From: Bacteroidales bacterium
Lineage (GTDB): Bacteria; Bacteroidota; Bacteroidia; Bacteroidales; JAADJA01
NCBI GenBank assembly: GCA_020052415.1
Contig: JAGVPB010000048.1
Location: forward strand, 1 to 64,000
Direction: 5' to 3'
DNA length: 64,000 nt
Notes under the pieces: model-generated
Databases searched by the model: none
What the model was told of the DNA's origin: nothing
Seen by the model: only the letters and a program-made list of their open reading frames with translations
In this document: piece after piece, positions 42,490 to 53,019 of the stretch
Numbering within the stretch: position 1 is the stretch's first letter
Layout of the letters: each line of letters opens with the position of its first letter
Position numbers and translations under genes: made by a program

Positions 42490-42990
42490 ATGAAAACTTT
42501 AAAACTTTTATTTCTGTTTTGTGTCTTACTTTTTACACAATCGGCACTCCCGTTTACTACTTTTAATCTGCCACTGGACATGATTTATGTAAATCCCTTA
42601 GATGAGCTCTACGTGGATAATGAATCGTCAACGCCTCTTACCTTAAATGAAAAAACTAATGATAATAAAGTAACTCCTAACCTCGAAGATACCATAATCA
42701 TTAACCTTAATGAAGTGGTCATCAGTGCGGGATTTCCTGAGAAATCGCATGATTGCCTTCAAAAGCAGGTTAAATATCCTGAATTCGCCAGGCAACAACA
42801 ACTCGAAGGTCTTGTAACACTAACAATGTTTTTCGATGACGATGGCAATGTTGTAATCTCAGATTCTTTCGGCAGCGATCACCGCCTCGAGAATTATGTA
42901 CATGAACAGTTGTACCGTCTGCATCTGAAAGATTGTGCAGTTCAGGTAAACAAACCATATAATCTGCGATTTACTTTCCGGTTAATTTAA
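42490..42990 (+). CDS. TonB C-terminal domain protein
   Basis: A 166-residue protein with signal peptide KTLKLLFLFCVLLFTQSALP and a TonB C-terminal-type domain over the last 75 residues: VKYPEFARQQQLEGLVTLTMFFDDDGNVV near 95-123, then a helix and NKPYNLRFTFRLI. There is no Pro-rich spacer or obvious N-terminal anchor beyond the signal peptide, so it is not a complete TonB. Such stand-alone domains in Bacteroidota are secreted or envelope proteins of unclear role. A strong terminator follows. Confidence 0.78.
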   Translation: MKTLKLLFLFCVLLFTQSALPFTTFNLPLDMIYVNPLDELYVDNESSTPLTLNEKTNDNKVTPNLEDTIIINLNEVVISAGFPEKSHDCLQKQVKYPEFARQQQLEGLVTLTMFFDDDGNVVISDSFGSDHRLENYVHEQLYRLHLKDCAVQVNKPYNLRFTFRLI

Positions 42991-43032
42991 TACTCTTCAT
43001 TCTTTATAAATATCTCTTCATGATCATTTTAG

Positions 43033-43059
43033 CCCCCGGATGTTCCGGGGGTTTTTTTT
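43033..43059 (+). terminator. intrinsic terminator after the TonB-domain gene
   Basis: CCCCCGGA (43033-43040), loop TGT, TCCGGGGG (43044-43051), then eight T residues. A perfect 8-bp GC-rich stem with U-tract, 43 bases after the stop codon. Confidence 0.93.
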
Positions 43060-43233
43060 GGAATCCCACTCTTTCTTACAAAGCAATTTTATGAATTAAT
43101 CAGGTTAGATATTAGATGTTTCTCACTTGCACGAAAAGGAACTCGAAACTCAGAACCCGGAACTGACACACGAGATTAACAGGTAGTTGGCAAACCGGCA
43201 ACCATTGACCAGTAACCAACAACCTTAAACCTG

Positions 43234-43250
43234 TCTCGCCGACGGCGAGA
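43234..43250. repeat. palindrome TCTCGCC-GAC-GGCGAGA
   Basis: A 7-bp perfect stem with 3-base loop in a gene-free stretch of low-complexity DNA. The same TCTCGCC/GGCGAGA arms occur at 63485-63503 with loop ACA. Confidence 0.8.
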
Positions 43251-43271
43251 TGAAACCTGAAACAAAATCAT

Positions 43272-43922
43272 CTACCTCATATCCACCACTTCAGCCCCCG
43301 GAAATTCTGAAGCAGTATAGGTAAATTGAGAATCGCTGATTGCAATATTCGGTTCAAACTTATTGATGATATAGGAATAGGTACTTCCGTTCTTATCAAA
43401 AATAGTAATTTCAAGAAGCTGGTCTTTGGTCTTATCAATAACAACCCTGACACTCGAATAGGATTTGCCTTCATTGGGAGTAAGGTCTATAATGTTAACA
43501 GTTGTACCGTATTGAAAAGTCTCCTTAACGAATTTGGACTTGTAATCTTTATTATAAGCTGTCAGAAGCTTATTAGGCGTTATTGATTCTTCTGAGTCTT
43601 CAACCGAATTTACCTGTATTTCATCAGCATCTTTTATATACGTCCAGATTGTAACACCGTCGCAAATCACGATTTGACCTGCAATTACGAGCCTGTATTT
43701 ATCACCTTTGACAAAGAGAGTGCCTTCGGTTTTCTCATCAATACCGGCATCTGCATTCTTCATCATGTAGGCAAATTCAGTTTTAATGGTTTTAAAGGCT
43801 TCGGTTTTTTTTGTAAGACGATCGAGTATTTCATTTGATTTTTTATCACCTTTATCGGTTTCCTGGGCAACCAGGACGGACAGACCACTCAACAATAAAA
43901 CAAACACAAGAATATTCTTCAT
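43272..43922 (-). CDS. lolA: outer-membrane lipoprotein carrier protein LolA
   Basis: A 216-residue periplasmic chaperone that shuttles lipoproteins to the outer membrane. Signal peptide KNILVFVLLLSGLSVLVAQ. The LolA fold begins SNEILDRLTKKTEAFKTIKTEFAYMM. TEGTLFVKGDKYRLVIAGQIVICDGVTIWTYIKDADEIQVN is the characteristic strand series, and SQFTYTASEFPGAEVVDMR is the typical Bacteroidota C-terminus. It starts 7 bases after ftsK, a conserved ftsK-lolA pairing in this phylum. Confidence 0.92.
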   Translation of the reverse strand: MKNILVFVLLLSGLSVLVAQETDKGDKKSNEILDRLTKKTEAFKTIKTEFAYMMKNADAGIDEKTEGTLFVKGDKYRLVIAGQIVICDGVTIWTYIKDADEIQVNSVEDSEESITPNKLLTAYNKDYKSKFVKETFQYGTTVNIIDLTPNEGKSYSSVRVVIDKTKDQLLEITIFDKNGSTYSYIINKFEPNIAISDSQFTYTASEFPGAEVVDMR

Positions 43923-43929
43923 ACATTTA

Positions 43930-46341
43930 TTATTTTTGCTCCAAATCTTTCAAATATTGTTCCAAAGCCATTTCATTCGCAATTTTCACTTCGCGTGCTT
44001 TACTGCCTTCAAAAGGCCCGACAATTCCAGCGGCTTCAAGCTGGTCAATGATCCTTCCTGCACGGTTATATCCCAGCTTTAATTTACGCTGCAATAATGA
44101 TGTCGAACCCTGCTGGGTCTGAACGATAATCCTTGCTGCATCGTCAAAGAGTTCGTCACGTTCTGTCGGATCAAATTCGCCAATTGCTTCAGACTCCTCA
44201 TCCTGATAATCCGGCAGATGATAAGCATCAGGGTAAGCGCGTTGTGATCCGATAAATTCGGTGATCTTGTCAATTTCAGGTGTGTCAATAAATGCGCATT
44301 GCAAACGGAGGATATCACTTCCTGATGATAACAGCATATCTCCGCGACCAATCAACTGATCGGCTCCGCTGGAATCGAGGATAGTCCGTGAGTCAATTTT
44401 TGATATGACCCTAAATGCAAAGCGTGCGGGGAAATTTGCCTTGATAGAGCCCGTTATGATATTAACCGAAGGCCGCTGAGTAGCGATGATGAGGTGAATA
44501 CCTACCGCACGCGCCAATTGCGCCAGCCTTGTTATAGGGATCTCGATCTCTTTACCGGCTGTCATGATCAGGTCGGCAAACTCATCAATAACAAGAACAA
44601 AATAAGGCAGGAAGCGGTGTCCGTGTAAAGGATTAAGTTTCCTTGCCTTAAACTTGACATTGTATTCCTTAATATTCCTTACCTGTGCATCTTTCAGAAG
44701 TTCATAGCGATTGTCCATTTCTATACTCAGGGAATTAAGCGTTCTTACAACTTTTCTTGTATCAGTGATGATGGCTTCTTCCGAATCGGGCAATTTAGCC
44801 AGGAAGTGCCTTTCAATTTTGGAATAAAGCGTCAGCTCGACCTTTTTCGGATCCACCATGATAAACTTTAGTTCGGATGGATGCTTCTTGTAAAGCAAAG
44901 AAGTAATGATGGCGTTCAATCCCACCGACTTCCCCTGCCCTGTCGCACCGGCCATAAGGATATGCGGCATTTTGGTTAGATCAGCCACAAAACTTTCATT
45001 CGCAATGGTTTTCCCGATACCGAAGGGCAGATCAAATTTATTATTCTGAAACCTGTCGGATGCAAGGATAGATTTCATAGAAACAATATCCGGATTCTGG
45101 TTCGGAACCTCGATACCAATTGTGCCCTTGCCGGGAATGGGCGCAATAATCCTGATACCAAGCGCCGACAGACTAAGAGCAATATCGTCCTCCAGGTTCT
45201 TTATCCTCGAAATTCTTACTCCGGGAGCGGGTATGATTTCGTACAATGTGACTGTAGGGCCTATTGTTGCTTTGATCTTTTGTATCTGGATCGCATAATT
45301 ATTCAGGGTTTCAACTATCCTGTTCTTATTTTGCTCGAGTTCTTCTTTCTGAACTGTGATTTGGTCCTTACCATAATTTTCCAATAAATCCAGAGGTGGA
45401 AATTTATAATCCGGTAATTCCAGCCAGGGGTCGTATGGTTCATCAATCGTCTTGTGTTCCAACGGATTCTCATCGTTTTCAGTTTCCTCATCAGAAGCTG
45501 TAATATTAGACGGGTTTTCAACGATCAGTTCGGGTTCCGGCCTGTTTTCTGAAGTATCTTTTTCTACAACGCCGGGATCAACAATGATCAGGGGTTCATT
45601 GTGGTTCAGGCTATTTTCGGATTTAAAAAAATCATCTTCCTCATCCTCTTCATTTACCGAATATTCGACTGTATTATATAAATCCTCCTTTGGTGAATTC
45701 TCTCCCGGCATAAGGCTTTTGTCCTTAGCCTGGAAAATGTCCATTTGTTTAATAAAATCGAATGACAAATTGTGATTGATAATTAAAAAAGTAAGCAATA
45801 TAAAAAGCAACAATATCCCTGTTCCTATCTTACCAAGAAAGACTTCAAGCCATTTGTCAATTTCAATCCCGAATACACCGGCCCAAATTGACAGGTTGTC
45901 AATATTTGTGAACAGAAAACCGCACGTTACTGAAATCCAAACCAGTGCAAGGATTGAAACACGAGTGGTTTTTCCAACAGGAAGAACTGAGGTTTTTAAA
46001 AGAAGTTTTATCCCAAAAACAAACAATAGTAAAACGATAACATAAGAAGAAATCCCAAAACCTTGTTCTATTATAAACTGTGATACTATCCTGCCGACTT
46101 TGCCAATAAGGTTTGCAGCCTCTTCGTCCTCGTTAATTGCTGCTTCAGCCTGCCAGGTAAATAAGTAAGAAGTGAATGAGAAAAGAAGCGTTAAAGACAA
46201 AAGAATAAGAAACAATCCAAAAACACGACGGAATTTATCACCCTTTTTAAAAGGCGCTTTTGAATCGGATTTGTTTTTACCGTCTCCGTTTTTTGTATTG
46301 TCAGTTTTTGAAGCTTCGTTCGCTTTCTTCTTTTTCTTCAT
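43930..46341 (-). CDS. ftsK: DNA translocase FtsK
   Basis: An 803-residue chromosome-segregation motor at the division septum. Four N-terminal membrane helices lie within about residues 35-190, with an acidic linker from about 200 to 320. The motor has the beta domain (KIKATIGPTVTLYEIIPAPGVR), Walker A GATGQGKSVGLN near 463-474, Walker B FVLVIDEFADLIM, and ATQRPSVNIITGSIKANFPAR. The C-terminal winged-helix gamma domain (GSTSLLQRKLKLGYNRAGRI ... GIVGPFEGSKAREV) reads the KOPS/FRS-type orientation signals. Complete. Begins about 80 bases after a terminator for the preceding transcription unit. Confidence 0.96.
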   Translation of the reverse strand: MKKKKKANEASKTDNTKNGDGKNKSDSKAPFKKGDKFRRVFGLFLILLSLTLLFSFTSYLFTWQAEAAINEDEEAANLIGKVGRIVSQFIIEQGFGISSYVIVLLLFVFGIKLLLKTSVLPVGKTTRVSILALVWISVTCGFLFTNIDNLSIWAGVFGIEIDKWLEVFLGKIGTGILLLFILLTFLIINHNLSFDFIKQMDIFQAKDKSLMPGENSPKEDLYNTVEYSVNEEDEEDDFFKSENSLNHNEPLIIVDPGVVEKDTSENRPEPELIVENPSNITASDEETENDENPLEHKTIDEPYDPWLELPDYKFPPLDLLENYGKDQITVQKEELEQNKNRIVETLNNYAIQIQKIKATIGPTVTLYEIIPAPGVRISRIKNLEDDIALSLSALGIRIIAPIPGKGTIGIEVPNQNPDIVSMKSILASDRFQNNKFDLPFGIGKTIANESFVADLTKMPHILMAGATGQGKSVGLNAIITSLLYKKHPSELKFIMVDPKKVELTLYSKIERHFLAKLPDSEEAIITDTRKVVRTLNSLSIEMDNRYELLKDAQVRNIKEYNVKFKARKLNPLHGHRFLPYFVLVIDEFADLIMTAGKEIEIPITRLAQLARAVGIHLIIATQRPSVNIITGSIKANFPARFAFRVISKIDSRTILDSSGADQLIGRGDMLLSSGSDILRLQCAFIDTPEIDKITEFIGSQRAYPDAYHLPDYQDEESEAIGEFDPTERDELFDDAARIIVQTQQGSTSLLQRKLKLGYNRAGRIIDQLEAAGIVGPFEGSKAREVKIANEMALEQYLKDLEQK

Positions 46342-46420
46342 TATAGCAGATTACCATTCTGTTTTTAAGTGGATAAAAATCAGGCGGTAAAAGTAGTAAA
46401 ACTCATATTGGGGTTCAAAC

Positions 46421-46447
46421 AAAAAAATCCTCAGAATAGAGGATTTT
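46421..46447 (-). terminator. intrinsic terminator upstream of ftsK on the minus strand
   Basis: On the minus strand AAAATCCTC, loop TATTCT, GAGGATTTT then further T residues (46447 down to 46421). It lies about 145 bases after the stop of the DUF4412 gene and before ftsK, so it should end transcription from the lepB side. The stem also works in the reverse direction. Confidence 0.7.
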
Positions 46448-46593
46448 ATAAACCGGGGATATTTAATAACTTTTGAGAACTGAGATAGGGAGACTTGAGA
46501 AATTAGATATTTGAAATTTGATATTAGATGTTTTATAGAAATTAGAGATACTGAACCTGAAACATAAAACCTTGAACTTTGAACCCGAAACCG

Positions 46594-47280
46594 TTACTGT
46601 CCCCCGAACATGCTTTTGAATTCTTCCTGTGTCATTAAATTGTAACCTTCCGGAATTTCAAATTCACTTTCGGCAATTTTACCCTTTTCAACACTGATGG
46701 CTGTAAAGGTCATTTCAATTTTACCTTCTTTAACCGTGTATTCCAGCATCACGCCCTGGATGTCTTTAAACATAGGATTGTTATAGTTCATACCGCCTGA
46801 TCCCAATTCATCGGTGTAATAAACCGCGAGTTCGGTTTCCTTATCAGAGCCTTTTTCCTTTATTTTTATAATTGCTTTTTTACACTCATATCCGGCAATC
46901 TCCTTGGTTTCATCAACGTTAACCACAGTTATTTGGGGACTTTCAGCTATTTCTTTTTCAATATCTTCGGGAGTGATTTTCATAGCCATTTTTTGTCCCA
47001 TCATATCCATTAAGGTTGCACCGGTTTTTGTTTCACTATTGTAAAGGGTGATCGAGCTTCCCATTCCCATATTCATTTCCATACGTGAATTCACATCCCT
47101 GATTTTCACTTTCATGGTTTTTGGCATCATTGCAGCCATCTGTGGATCAACGCTGCCTTCAGGATAAGTGATATTATAAACAATGGTTCCGGAAAATTCC
47201 TTATCCCCTGCAAATGTTTGTAATGATGTAAGCAGCAGCAAACCTGCTATCAATGCAATAATTGGTTTAAACTTTTTCAT
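46594..47280 (-). CDS. DUF4412 domain protein
   Basis: A 228-residue exported protein. Signal peptide KKFKPIIALIAGLLLLTSLQTFA. DUF4412 features are FSGTIVYNITYPEG near 29-42, MKVKIRDVNSRMEMNMGMGSSITLYNSETKTG near 56-87, VDETKEIAGYECKKAIIKI near 142-160 and ESEFEIPEGYNLMTQEEFKSMFGG at the C-terminus. Related to the LolA-like or GLPGLI superfamily by fold; function unknown. It lies 17 bases after the cyclophilin gene, so lepB-cyclophilin-DUF4412 is a probable transcript. Confidence 0.8.
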   Translation of the reverse strand: MKKFKPIIALIAGLLLLTSLQTFAGDKEFSGTIVYNITYPEGSVDPQMAAMMPKTMKVKIRDVNSRMEMNMGMGSSITLYNSETKTGATLMDMMGQKMAMKITPEDIEKEIAESPQITVVNVDETKEIAGYECKKAIIKIKEKGSDKETELAVYYTDELGSGGMNYNNPMFKDIQGVMLEYTVKEGKIEMTFTAISVEKGKIAESEFEIPEGYNLMTQEEFKSMFGGQ

Positions 47281-47297
47281 TTTTATCTGTTTTAAAA

Positions 47298-47735
47298 TTA
47301 ATCCTTAAAAATAACAATTTTTAAAATACGGTCACCCTGTTTTATTTTATCAATGATCTCTGCTCCTTCCATTACTTTTCCAAAAACCGTATGATTCCGG
47401 TCAAGATGCTGGGTATTTTCCCGGTTATGACAAATAAAAAACTGGGAACCGCCTGTATCCCTTCCGGCATGAGCCATCGAAAGTACACCCTTATCATGAT
47501 ATTGATTTTCTCCGTCCAATTCACATTTAATGGTATAGCCCGGCCCTCCGCGACCATCGCCGTTTGGGCAGCCACCCTGTATCACAAAATCAGGGATTAC
47601 TCTGTGAAAGGTCAGTCCGTCATAAAATCCTTTTTCCGACAATTTCACAAAGTTTTCTACCGTTTTCGGAGCGTCCTTTTCAAAAAAACTCACTTTCATT
47701 ATACCTTTTTCGGTATGAATTTCTGCACTTTTCAT
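47298..47735 (-). CDS. cyclophilin-type peptidyl-prolyl isomerase
   Basis: A 145-residue cyclophilin that accelerates prolyl isomerisation in the cytoplasm (no signal peptide). [25 protein letters not shown] near 43-67 carries the catalytic Arg and Phe, and [27 protein letters not shown] near 93-119 completes the active site. The length is that of the small bacterial class. It lies 14 bases after lepB. Confidence 0.94.
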   Translation of the reverse strand: MKSAEIHTEKGIMKVSFFEKDAPKTVENFVKLSEKGFYDGLTFHRVIPDFVIQGGCPNGDGRGGPGYTIKCELDGENQYHDKGVLSMAHAGRDTGGSQFFICHNRENTQHLDRNHTVFGKVMEGAEIIDKIKQGDRILKIVIFKD

Positions 47736-47749
47736 TTTCTGTTTTCTAA

Positions 47750-49267
47750 TTAATTAATAAACCGGAATATTTTATGCCACCTGATCTTACCGGCGAGCAG
47801 TGACTTTTCGGGATCAAGCGATAACCATACGAAAGAGGCCTTGCCTACCACATGATCTTCGGGAACGAAACCCCAGTACCTTGAGTCGGCTGAATTGTGA
47901 CGATTATCACCCATCATCCAGTAATAATTCATTTTAAAGGTGTAAGAATCTGCAGGCTGCCCATTGATGTATATCTTGTCTCCCTTAATTTCCAGGTCAT
48001 TATTTTCATAGACTTTGATAAGCCTGCTATATAATGAAATATTGTTCATTCCGAGCTTTACAGTCACCCCTTTTTCAGGAATATAAATTGGTCCGTAGTT
48101 ATCAATATTCCAGGGATACAATGAATCGTAAGGAAACAGGTTTGGATTCCAGATACCTGGACTCTCTACCGTTCGTTCCACATTATTAATACTGGGCCTT
48201 TTTTTAAGTTCCATGGCAGCCTGGTCTGATAACGGAAGTTCCTGAAACTGGTCATGTTTCCAGTTTTCATAGTCTTCGTTGGAAATATCAATTTCATTCC
48301 GGAATTTATCATTGATCCCTTTGGGGGCATCCACCAAATACTTAAATTGACCGTCAGGCGGAAAATCAAGTTTTTTGCCATTGATGAAAACTTCCTGATT
48401 TATGATTTGGAGCGAATCGCCGGCAATGCCTATGCAACGCTTGATGTAGTTCTCACGTTTATCTACAGGGCGATAAATGATGTCCCCGAATTTTCGTTTG
48501 TTGCGCCATACATTTTCCCTGCCCATCTCTTTTACCAGCCTGTAATAGCTTATATTACTCTGAAAAACCGTAGAAACCGTATCGCCTTCGGGGTAATTGA
48601 AAACGACCACATCATTATTTTTAATTTTTTCAAAACCAGGGAAACGGTAATAAGGCAATTTTATCCATTCCACGAAGGATTTCCTGTCGGATAAAACAGG
48701 CATGGTATGGTGGACAAAGGGAAATGAAAGAGGTGTGTTGGGTATTTTGGGACCGAAACTTATTTTGCTTACAAAAAGAAAATCTCCCCTCAACAAAGTC
48801 TTTTCCATAGAGGAGGTAGGTATGGTATAGGCCTCAACCAGAAAAGTTCTGATTATGGTTGCAGCAATCACAGCAAAGATGATGGCATCCACCCATTCCC
48901 TCGTTTTGGTTTTCTTTATCTTTTGACGTTTATCGACAGGTATGTATTTTTCATTCTCCGAAAATCCAAGATACGGAAGATAAACGAATGGGAAAACTAC
49001 ACCAACACCCTGATACAACAAATCATGCTTGCCAAAGCACTTAACCAGTTCAACAATCATTAACATCAACATAAAAACATTAATGAAAGGTATAATAAGG
49101 AAAATATACCACCATAAAGGTTTGTCAATGATCTGAAGCCAGATGTACAGATTATAGAAAGGAATAAGAGTATTCCAGCCGGGATAACCAGCTTTTTCAA
49201 ACACCGGCCAGGCAAAGACAATAATAATTGTAAATGAAATGGGTAATAAGATGATCAATCCGAGCAT
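47750..49267 (-). CDS. lepB: signal peptidase I with N-terminal membrane domain
   Basis: A 505-residue type I signal peptidase. Residues 1-105 are a multi-TM domain (DUF5684-like, with [19 protein letters not shown]) fused to the peptidase, common in Bacteroidota. The catalytic Ser153 is in [17 protein letters not shown], and the general-base Lys is in [13 protein letters not shown] near 277. The SDR motif box D/E is [22 protein letters not shown] near 453-474. A long insertion of about 140 residues between box D and E makes it longer than the E. coli enzyme. It removes signal peptides of exported proteins. Confidence 0.95.
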   Translation of the reverse strand: MLGLIILLPISFTIIIVFAWPVFEKAGYPGWNTLIPFYNLYIWLQIIDKPLWWYIFLIIPFINVFMLMLMIVELVKCFGKHDLLYQGVGVVFPFVYLPYLGFSENEKYIPVDKRQKIKKTKTREWVDAIIFAVIAATIIRTFLVEAYTIPTSSMEKTLLRGDFLFVSKISFGPKIPNTPLSFPFVHHTMPVLSDRKSFVEWIKLPYYRFPGFEKIKNNDVVVFNYPEGDTVSTVFQSNISYYRLVKEMGRENVWRNKRKFGDIIYRPVDKRENYIKRCIGIAGDSLQIINQEVFINGKKLDFPPDGQFKYLVDAPKGINDKFRNEIDISNEDYENWKHDQFQELPLSDQAAMELKKRPSINNVERTVESPGIWNPNLFPYDSLYPWNIDNYGPIYIPEKGVTVKLGMNNISLYSRLIKVYENNDLEIKGDKIYINGQPADSYTFKMNYYWMMGDNRHNSADSRYWGFVPEDHVVGKASFVWLSLDPEKSLLAGKIRWHKIFRFIN

Positions 49268-49438
49268 GTTGATAATATTTAATTTGCTGCAAAATTCAGT
49301 TTACTTTCCCACATATAAAAATTTATTCTGATAAAATTTGTTAAGCCATTCGCCTGAATCGTTCTCTGATAAGGCAATCAGCGTTAAGAAATGTTAAATT
49401 CATGTTCAGATGCTTTTATTACAGGTTTACTTTTCAGT

Positions 49439-50863
49439 TTATTCTGAAGGCGTATAAGTTGGCATATCAGCTTTTTTTTCAGGTTTACCGAAAAGAAAAC
49501 TTAAGCCAATATGAAAATTATAATTCCGGGCTTTCTGTGGTTCGAATATGGCCACAACCATATCGTTTAGCGCATATAACTGCACCGGTCCGAGGCGAAA
49601 AACAACTCCCAGCCCGATGTTATAGTAATTTTTATTGATATAAGAGTAATTGGTATTAATGGCAAGCACTTTACCGAAATTATGAGTATAATTTAAGGTA
49701 AGTGATGGTTTTATCTTTTCCTCCGTAAAATCAGTCCGTATCATGAGTCCCAGTTCGTTATTTCGCATAAAATGCCACATTCCAGCGAGGTATAACTTCG
49801 GATTGAGATGCGAAGTATAGACTGCATAAGTGGTTTCCAATCCAAATTGGTCGGTAATGGTATCGAGAATATCCACAGTATCGGAAAATGAACCGCCGGA
49901 AATAAAGCTGCTTACATCGAAACCTTCAAAGGTGTATTCTGCATCCGGATTGACTGATGTAAAGTTTTTCACGTTTTCTTTCCAGGTTATCCATCCAAAA
50001 TCTATAATACTTGCCGTTACGCTTACTTTATCATTTATTTCATAATCAAGTCCAAGGTCAAAGCCATAGCCGTGGTTCTGTGACAGGTCAAACCATTTGT
50101 ATCCTGAAATCTGACGTATCATATTATTGAATGAACTTATAGTACTGGATGTGTGAATGAGGATATCGGATGATGCTGTGATGGGAAAGTTTGAATTTTC
50201 ACCGGTGTAAAGCATGAAATCCATCTTTTCAGTCCAAACGTTGAAACTTCCGTTCAGATATTTCAACCGGGTGCCTATGCTTATTTTATCCGCCAGTTTA
50301 ATTGTGTAACCCAACGAAAATTCGTGATATAAAGTCATATTCAGACCTGTGTTGGAGAGTAAAAACTGTTTTCCCAAAAACTGCTCATCTGCATTTCCAT
50401 AAAGAAACAAAGAAGCCAGATCTTTCTCGAATGAAAATTTAGTTGAAAATGCTTTTGAAATATTAAACTGAATAAAATGATTTTTTATCCTGAATCCAGC
50501 CCTGAATAATGCACTGTAAAATTCAAATGAAAAATAATTTTTATGATCAAGGACACCGAGAACAACTTCCCTGTCAATGTTCAGGGAGTCGCCGGTATCC
50601 CACTTTTTCGTAAGTTCATCAAAAGTAAACGGGCTTTCAAAACCCAGGTAAAATGAAGATAAAAATGGCATATCAATAAAAAAATTACAGGTAGGATGAA
50701 AGGCAGGATTTAATATTGCTGAAGATGGCACCTGTTCAATAAAATAGACCGACCGGGAAACCTGTGAATTAGAGGTTGATACAGAAAAGAAAAAGAGACA
50801 GAAACTTATTATAAATCCTGTGATGAATGTCCCTGCTTTTTTGTTGATCATTCTGTACGTCAT
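49439..50863 (-). CDS. DUF5723 outer-membrane protein
   Basis: A 474-residue predicted outer-membrane beta-barrel of the PorV/FadL-like type annotated DUF5723. Signal peptide GTFITGFIISFCLFFFSVSTSNS. Family landmarks are PSSAILNPAFHPTCNFFIDMPF near 47-68, FSFEFYSALFRAGFRIKNHFIQF near 115-137, GTRLKYLNGSFNVWTE, and the final KARNYNFHIGLSFLFGKP strand. It starts 4 bases after the lipoprotein gene, so both probably make one envelope unit. Function unknown. Confidence 0.82.
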   Translation of the reverse strand: MTYRMINKKAGTFITGFIISFCLFFFSVSTSNSQVSRSVYFIEQVPSSAILNPAFHPTCNFFIDMPFLSSFYLGFESPFTFDELTKKWDTGDSLNIDREVVLGVLDHKNYFSFEFYSALFRAGFRIKNHFIQFNISKAFSTKFSFEKDLASLFLYGNADEQFLGKQFLLSNTGLNMTLYHEFSLGYTIKLADKISIGTRLKYLNGSFNVWTEKMDFMLYTGENSNFPITASSDILIHTSSTISSFNNMIRQISGYKWFDLSQNHGYGFDLGLDYEINDKVSVTASIIDFGWITWKENVKNFTSVNPDAEYTFEGFDVSSFISGGSFSDTVDILDTITDQFGLETTYAVYTSHLNPKLYLAGMWHFMRNNELGLMIRTDFTEEKIKPSLTLNYTHNFGKVLAINTNYSYINKNYYNIGLGVVFRLGPVQLYALNDMVVAIFEPQKARNYNFHIGLSFLFGKPEKKADMPTYTPSE

Positions 50864-50867
50864 TCAA

Positions 50868-52484
50868 CTAATAATTAATCCCGACTTTAACACCTATCTT
50901 CATGTTGATAAAATAATCCTTATAAATTTTAACCAAATCATCATCCGTAGTGGATAACAAGCCGGTAATTAAAATTTTTCTGGCTTCTTTCAATTTTAAT
51001 ATATCATCGTGAACCATTACAACATTGGTTAATTTCGATGCCGGTTCTGTAACTCTGTATTCGGGAGGATCCCCGACAGGCGCTGCCTCAAGGATAATTT
51101 CACCGGGAGGCAATAGGGTATGAACAACCTGATAAACCGAATCCACAAAATCGAGCTGAAGAGCCACCGTGAGCGGGTACCAATTTTCTGCATCCAAAAC
51201 AATAAGCAGTGAATTAATATCATCAATGCTTCCAATACTGAAATCAACGGTATCCACAACCTTAAAACCGCTTACACTTCCGAACAGTCCGACCTCCACA
51301 GCAAATTCAGCCTTTACATTGCTGGTATCAATAGCAAAATTATTTATAGTTGAATCGCCGGAAGGATTAAGATGGCCGTCAACCGTAATAATCATTTCAC
51401 CCGCCGATATTTCAACTGCTTCATTAATATTTGAATTTTCCGTATTGACTTCTGTCATCACTGATTGGCCAAGCTCAGTTAATGAAGGATAATCTATTTC
51501 GAAGGTTGAAGGAAAACCTTCACCGAAAAGATAAACATCAACGCTGTCGGTTGTCGTTCCATAATGATAAGCTGTAAAATCAGTGACATCCAGCATTACC
51601 GGAATACCGAAAGAATTGTTGACGTTTATTCGCAGATTGATACTTCCGGGTCCAAAGGTAAAATTACCCTGCTCGTTTACTGAAAATATGTTTAATCTGA
51701 TGGTATCCTTCATTGTGATCACCTGCTGCCCGAAATAGCCGAAGCACTTGTCATAATCCATATTGGTGAAATAATTCTCAAGCTTAAGAAAATATGGCGA
51801 GTTATTGCTGTTCGAATCTCCCGTAGCATGGACAACAGCATTAATAACCAATTGGTTTGTAGGACCTATTGCTTCGTCGAAAACCAAAGTATATCCGTTC
51901 AGATCAATAATGGTATCCCGTGTTATCTCATCGCCGCCGGGATTACTAATATCAAACACAAAATGTAATGGAACCAGAGTGCTTGTTGACAAAAGATTGG
52001 GAATCGTTATATCCACAAAAGCTTCATCCCTGTTCAGATCGGTTCTCAGGATGATTTCATAGCTCCCGGCCTTCATAATGCAACTGTCCAGCCTCACTCC
52101 GGGTTCATCGGTTTCGATTGTCGTTAAGAAGACAACCGGGACTTCAACCGATTCACCTGGCAAAATATCCGGAATAATAAAATTTTCGGTCAGAAGTTTT
52201 TGATGATCAGGAATAAATCCCAGGTCTGAGGCATCAAAGGTGATCATATCCTGATTCTCGAAAATCAGTAAAATTAAACCGTCGTCGCCCTCATGAATAA
52301 TTCCGGATGAATCTTTGACGAGGTCATCCAGATTAAGTTGGGAATTGATCACCGGTATAGCCCATTCGGCATTCCAGTTCTGGGTTTTAATGCTGTCAAA
52401 ATCCAGTTCCTTTTCAATACATCCCGAAAGAAGAAAAATAACAGCCAGTATTAAAAGTCCGGCCGTATTTTTAAATTTTATCAT
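50868..52484 (-). CDS. large hypothetical lipoprotein
   Basis: A 538-residue lipoprotein with signal IKFKNTAGLLILAVIFLLSGC (lipobox LSGC). The mature protein is beta-rich and acidic and starts DFDSIKTQNWNAEWAIPVINSQLNLDDLV, a start shared by uncharacterised Bacteroidota lipoproteins encoded next to DUF5723 barrels. Several repeats of the type VDTVDFSIGSIDDI suggest beta-sandwich modules. Its ATG-stop spacing with the barrel gene (4 bases) argues for joint function, perhaps a surface complex of barrel and lipoprotein. Confidence 0.75.
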   Translation of the reverse strand: MIKFKNTAGLLILAVIFLLSGCIEKELDFDSIKTQNWNAEWAIPVINSQLNLDDLVKDSSGIIHEGDDGLILLIFENQDMITFDASDLGFIPDHQKLLTENFIIPDILPGESVEVPVVFLTTIETDEPGVRLDSCIMKAGSYEIILRTDLNRDEAFVDITIPNLLSTSTLVPLHFVFDISNPGGDEITRDTIIDLNGYTLVFDEAIGPTNQLVINAVVHATGDSNSNNSPYFLKLENYFTNMDYDKCFGYFGQQVITMKDTIRLNIFSVNEQGNFTFGPGSINLRINVNNSFGIPVMLDVTDFTAYHYGTTTDSVDVYLFGEGFPSTFEIDYPSLTELGQSVMTEVNTENSNINEAVEISAGEMIITVDGHLNPSGDSTINNFAIDTSNVKAEFAVEVGLFGSVSGFKVVDTVDFSIGSIDDINSLLIVLDAENWYPLTVALQLDFVDSVYQVVHTLLPPGEIILEAAPVGDPPEYRVTEPASKLTNVVMVHDDILKLKEARKILITGLLSTTDDDLVKIYKDYFINMKIGVKVGINY

Positions 52485-52584
52485 TGCGTAGTCTTTATTA
52501 GCGAATTAAAAGTGCAGCAGATACAGGATGCACGGGATAAACCGGTTCTATATAATTTACCGGCTATTGTAATCAGGTTAATGA

Positions 52585-52887
52585 TTAAATTTCATAATCA
52601 ACAACAGCTTTCTTTTCTGTCACCTGGTTAAGAAATACCAGAACTTTTTTATGTTCGGGATGATTAATATATTTCTCAAGGTCAATTTCATTATTAAAGG
52701 TCGTTGACAGAACAAGGTCATAAGCCGATGACTTTTCACTAAAGTTTAGTCCAACTTCAATATACTTGATCTCATCAATGAAAACTTTCAGATGTTCGAG
52801 TGATTTCTTAAGCTGAAGTGCATTTTCCAATTTCTGGGTTTTGTTGGGATAGTCCTTTAACTGGAGCATTACGATGTGTTTAACCAT
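52585..52887 (-). CDS. Dabb (stress-responsive A/B barrel) protein
   Basis: A 100-residue ferredoxin-like dimeric alpha/beta-barrel. MVKHIVMLQLKDYPNKTQKLEN opens with the Dabb VKHIVMxxLK strand, YDLVLSTTFNNEIDLEKYINHPEHKKVLVFL near 56-86 is the conserved centre, and VVDYEI ends it. Family members act as small-molecule cyclases, isomerases or stress proteins; the role here is unknown. It stands alone with about 100 bases on either side. Confidence 0.88.
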   Translation of the reverse strand: MVKHIVMLQLKDYPNKTQKLENALQLKKSLEHLKVFIDEIKYIEVGLNFSEKSSAYDLVLSTTFNNEIDLEKYINHPEHKKVLVFLNQVTEKKAVVDYEI

Positions 52888-53019
52888 AGATGTAATTTTT
52901 ATTCAATGGGTGATTCAGCGTGCTTTAAAACCTCCGTAAAACTATTAAATTTTAAGTTATTTGAGTAAAATAAAAAAAAATTGTAAAAATAATTCCATTT
53001 TATCCTGTGTATGTTGAGA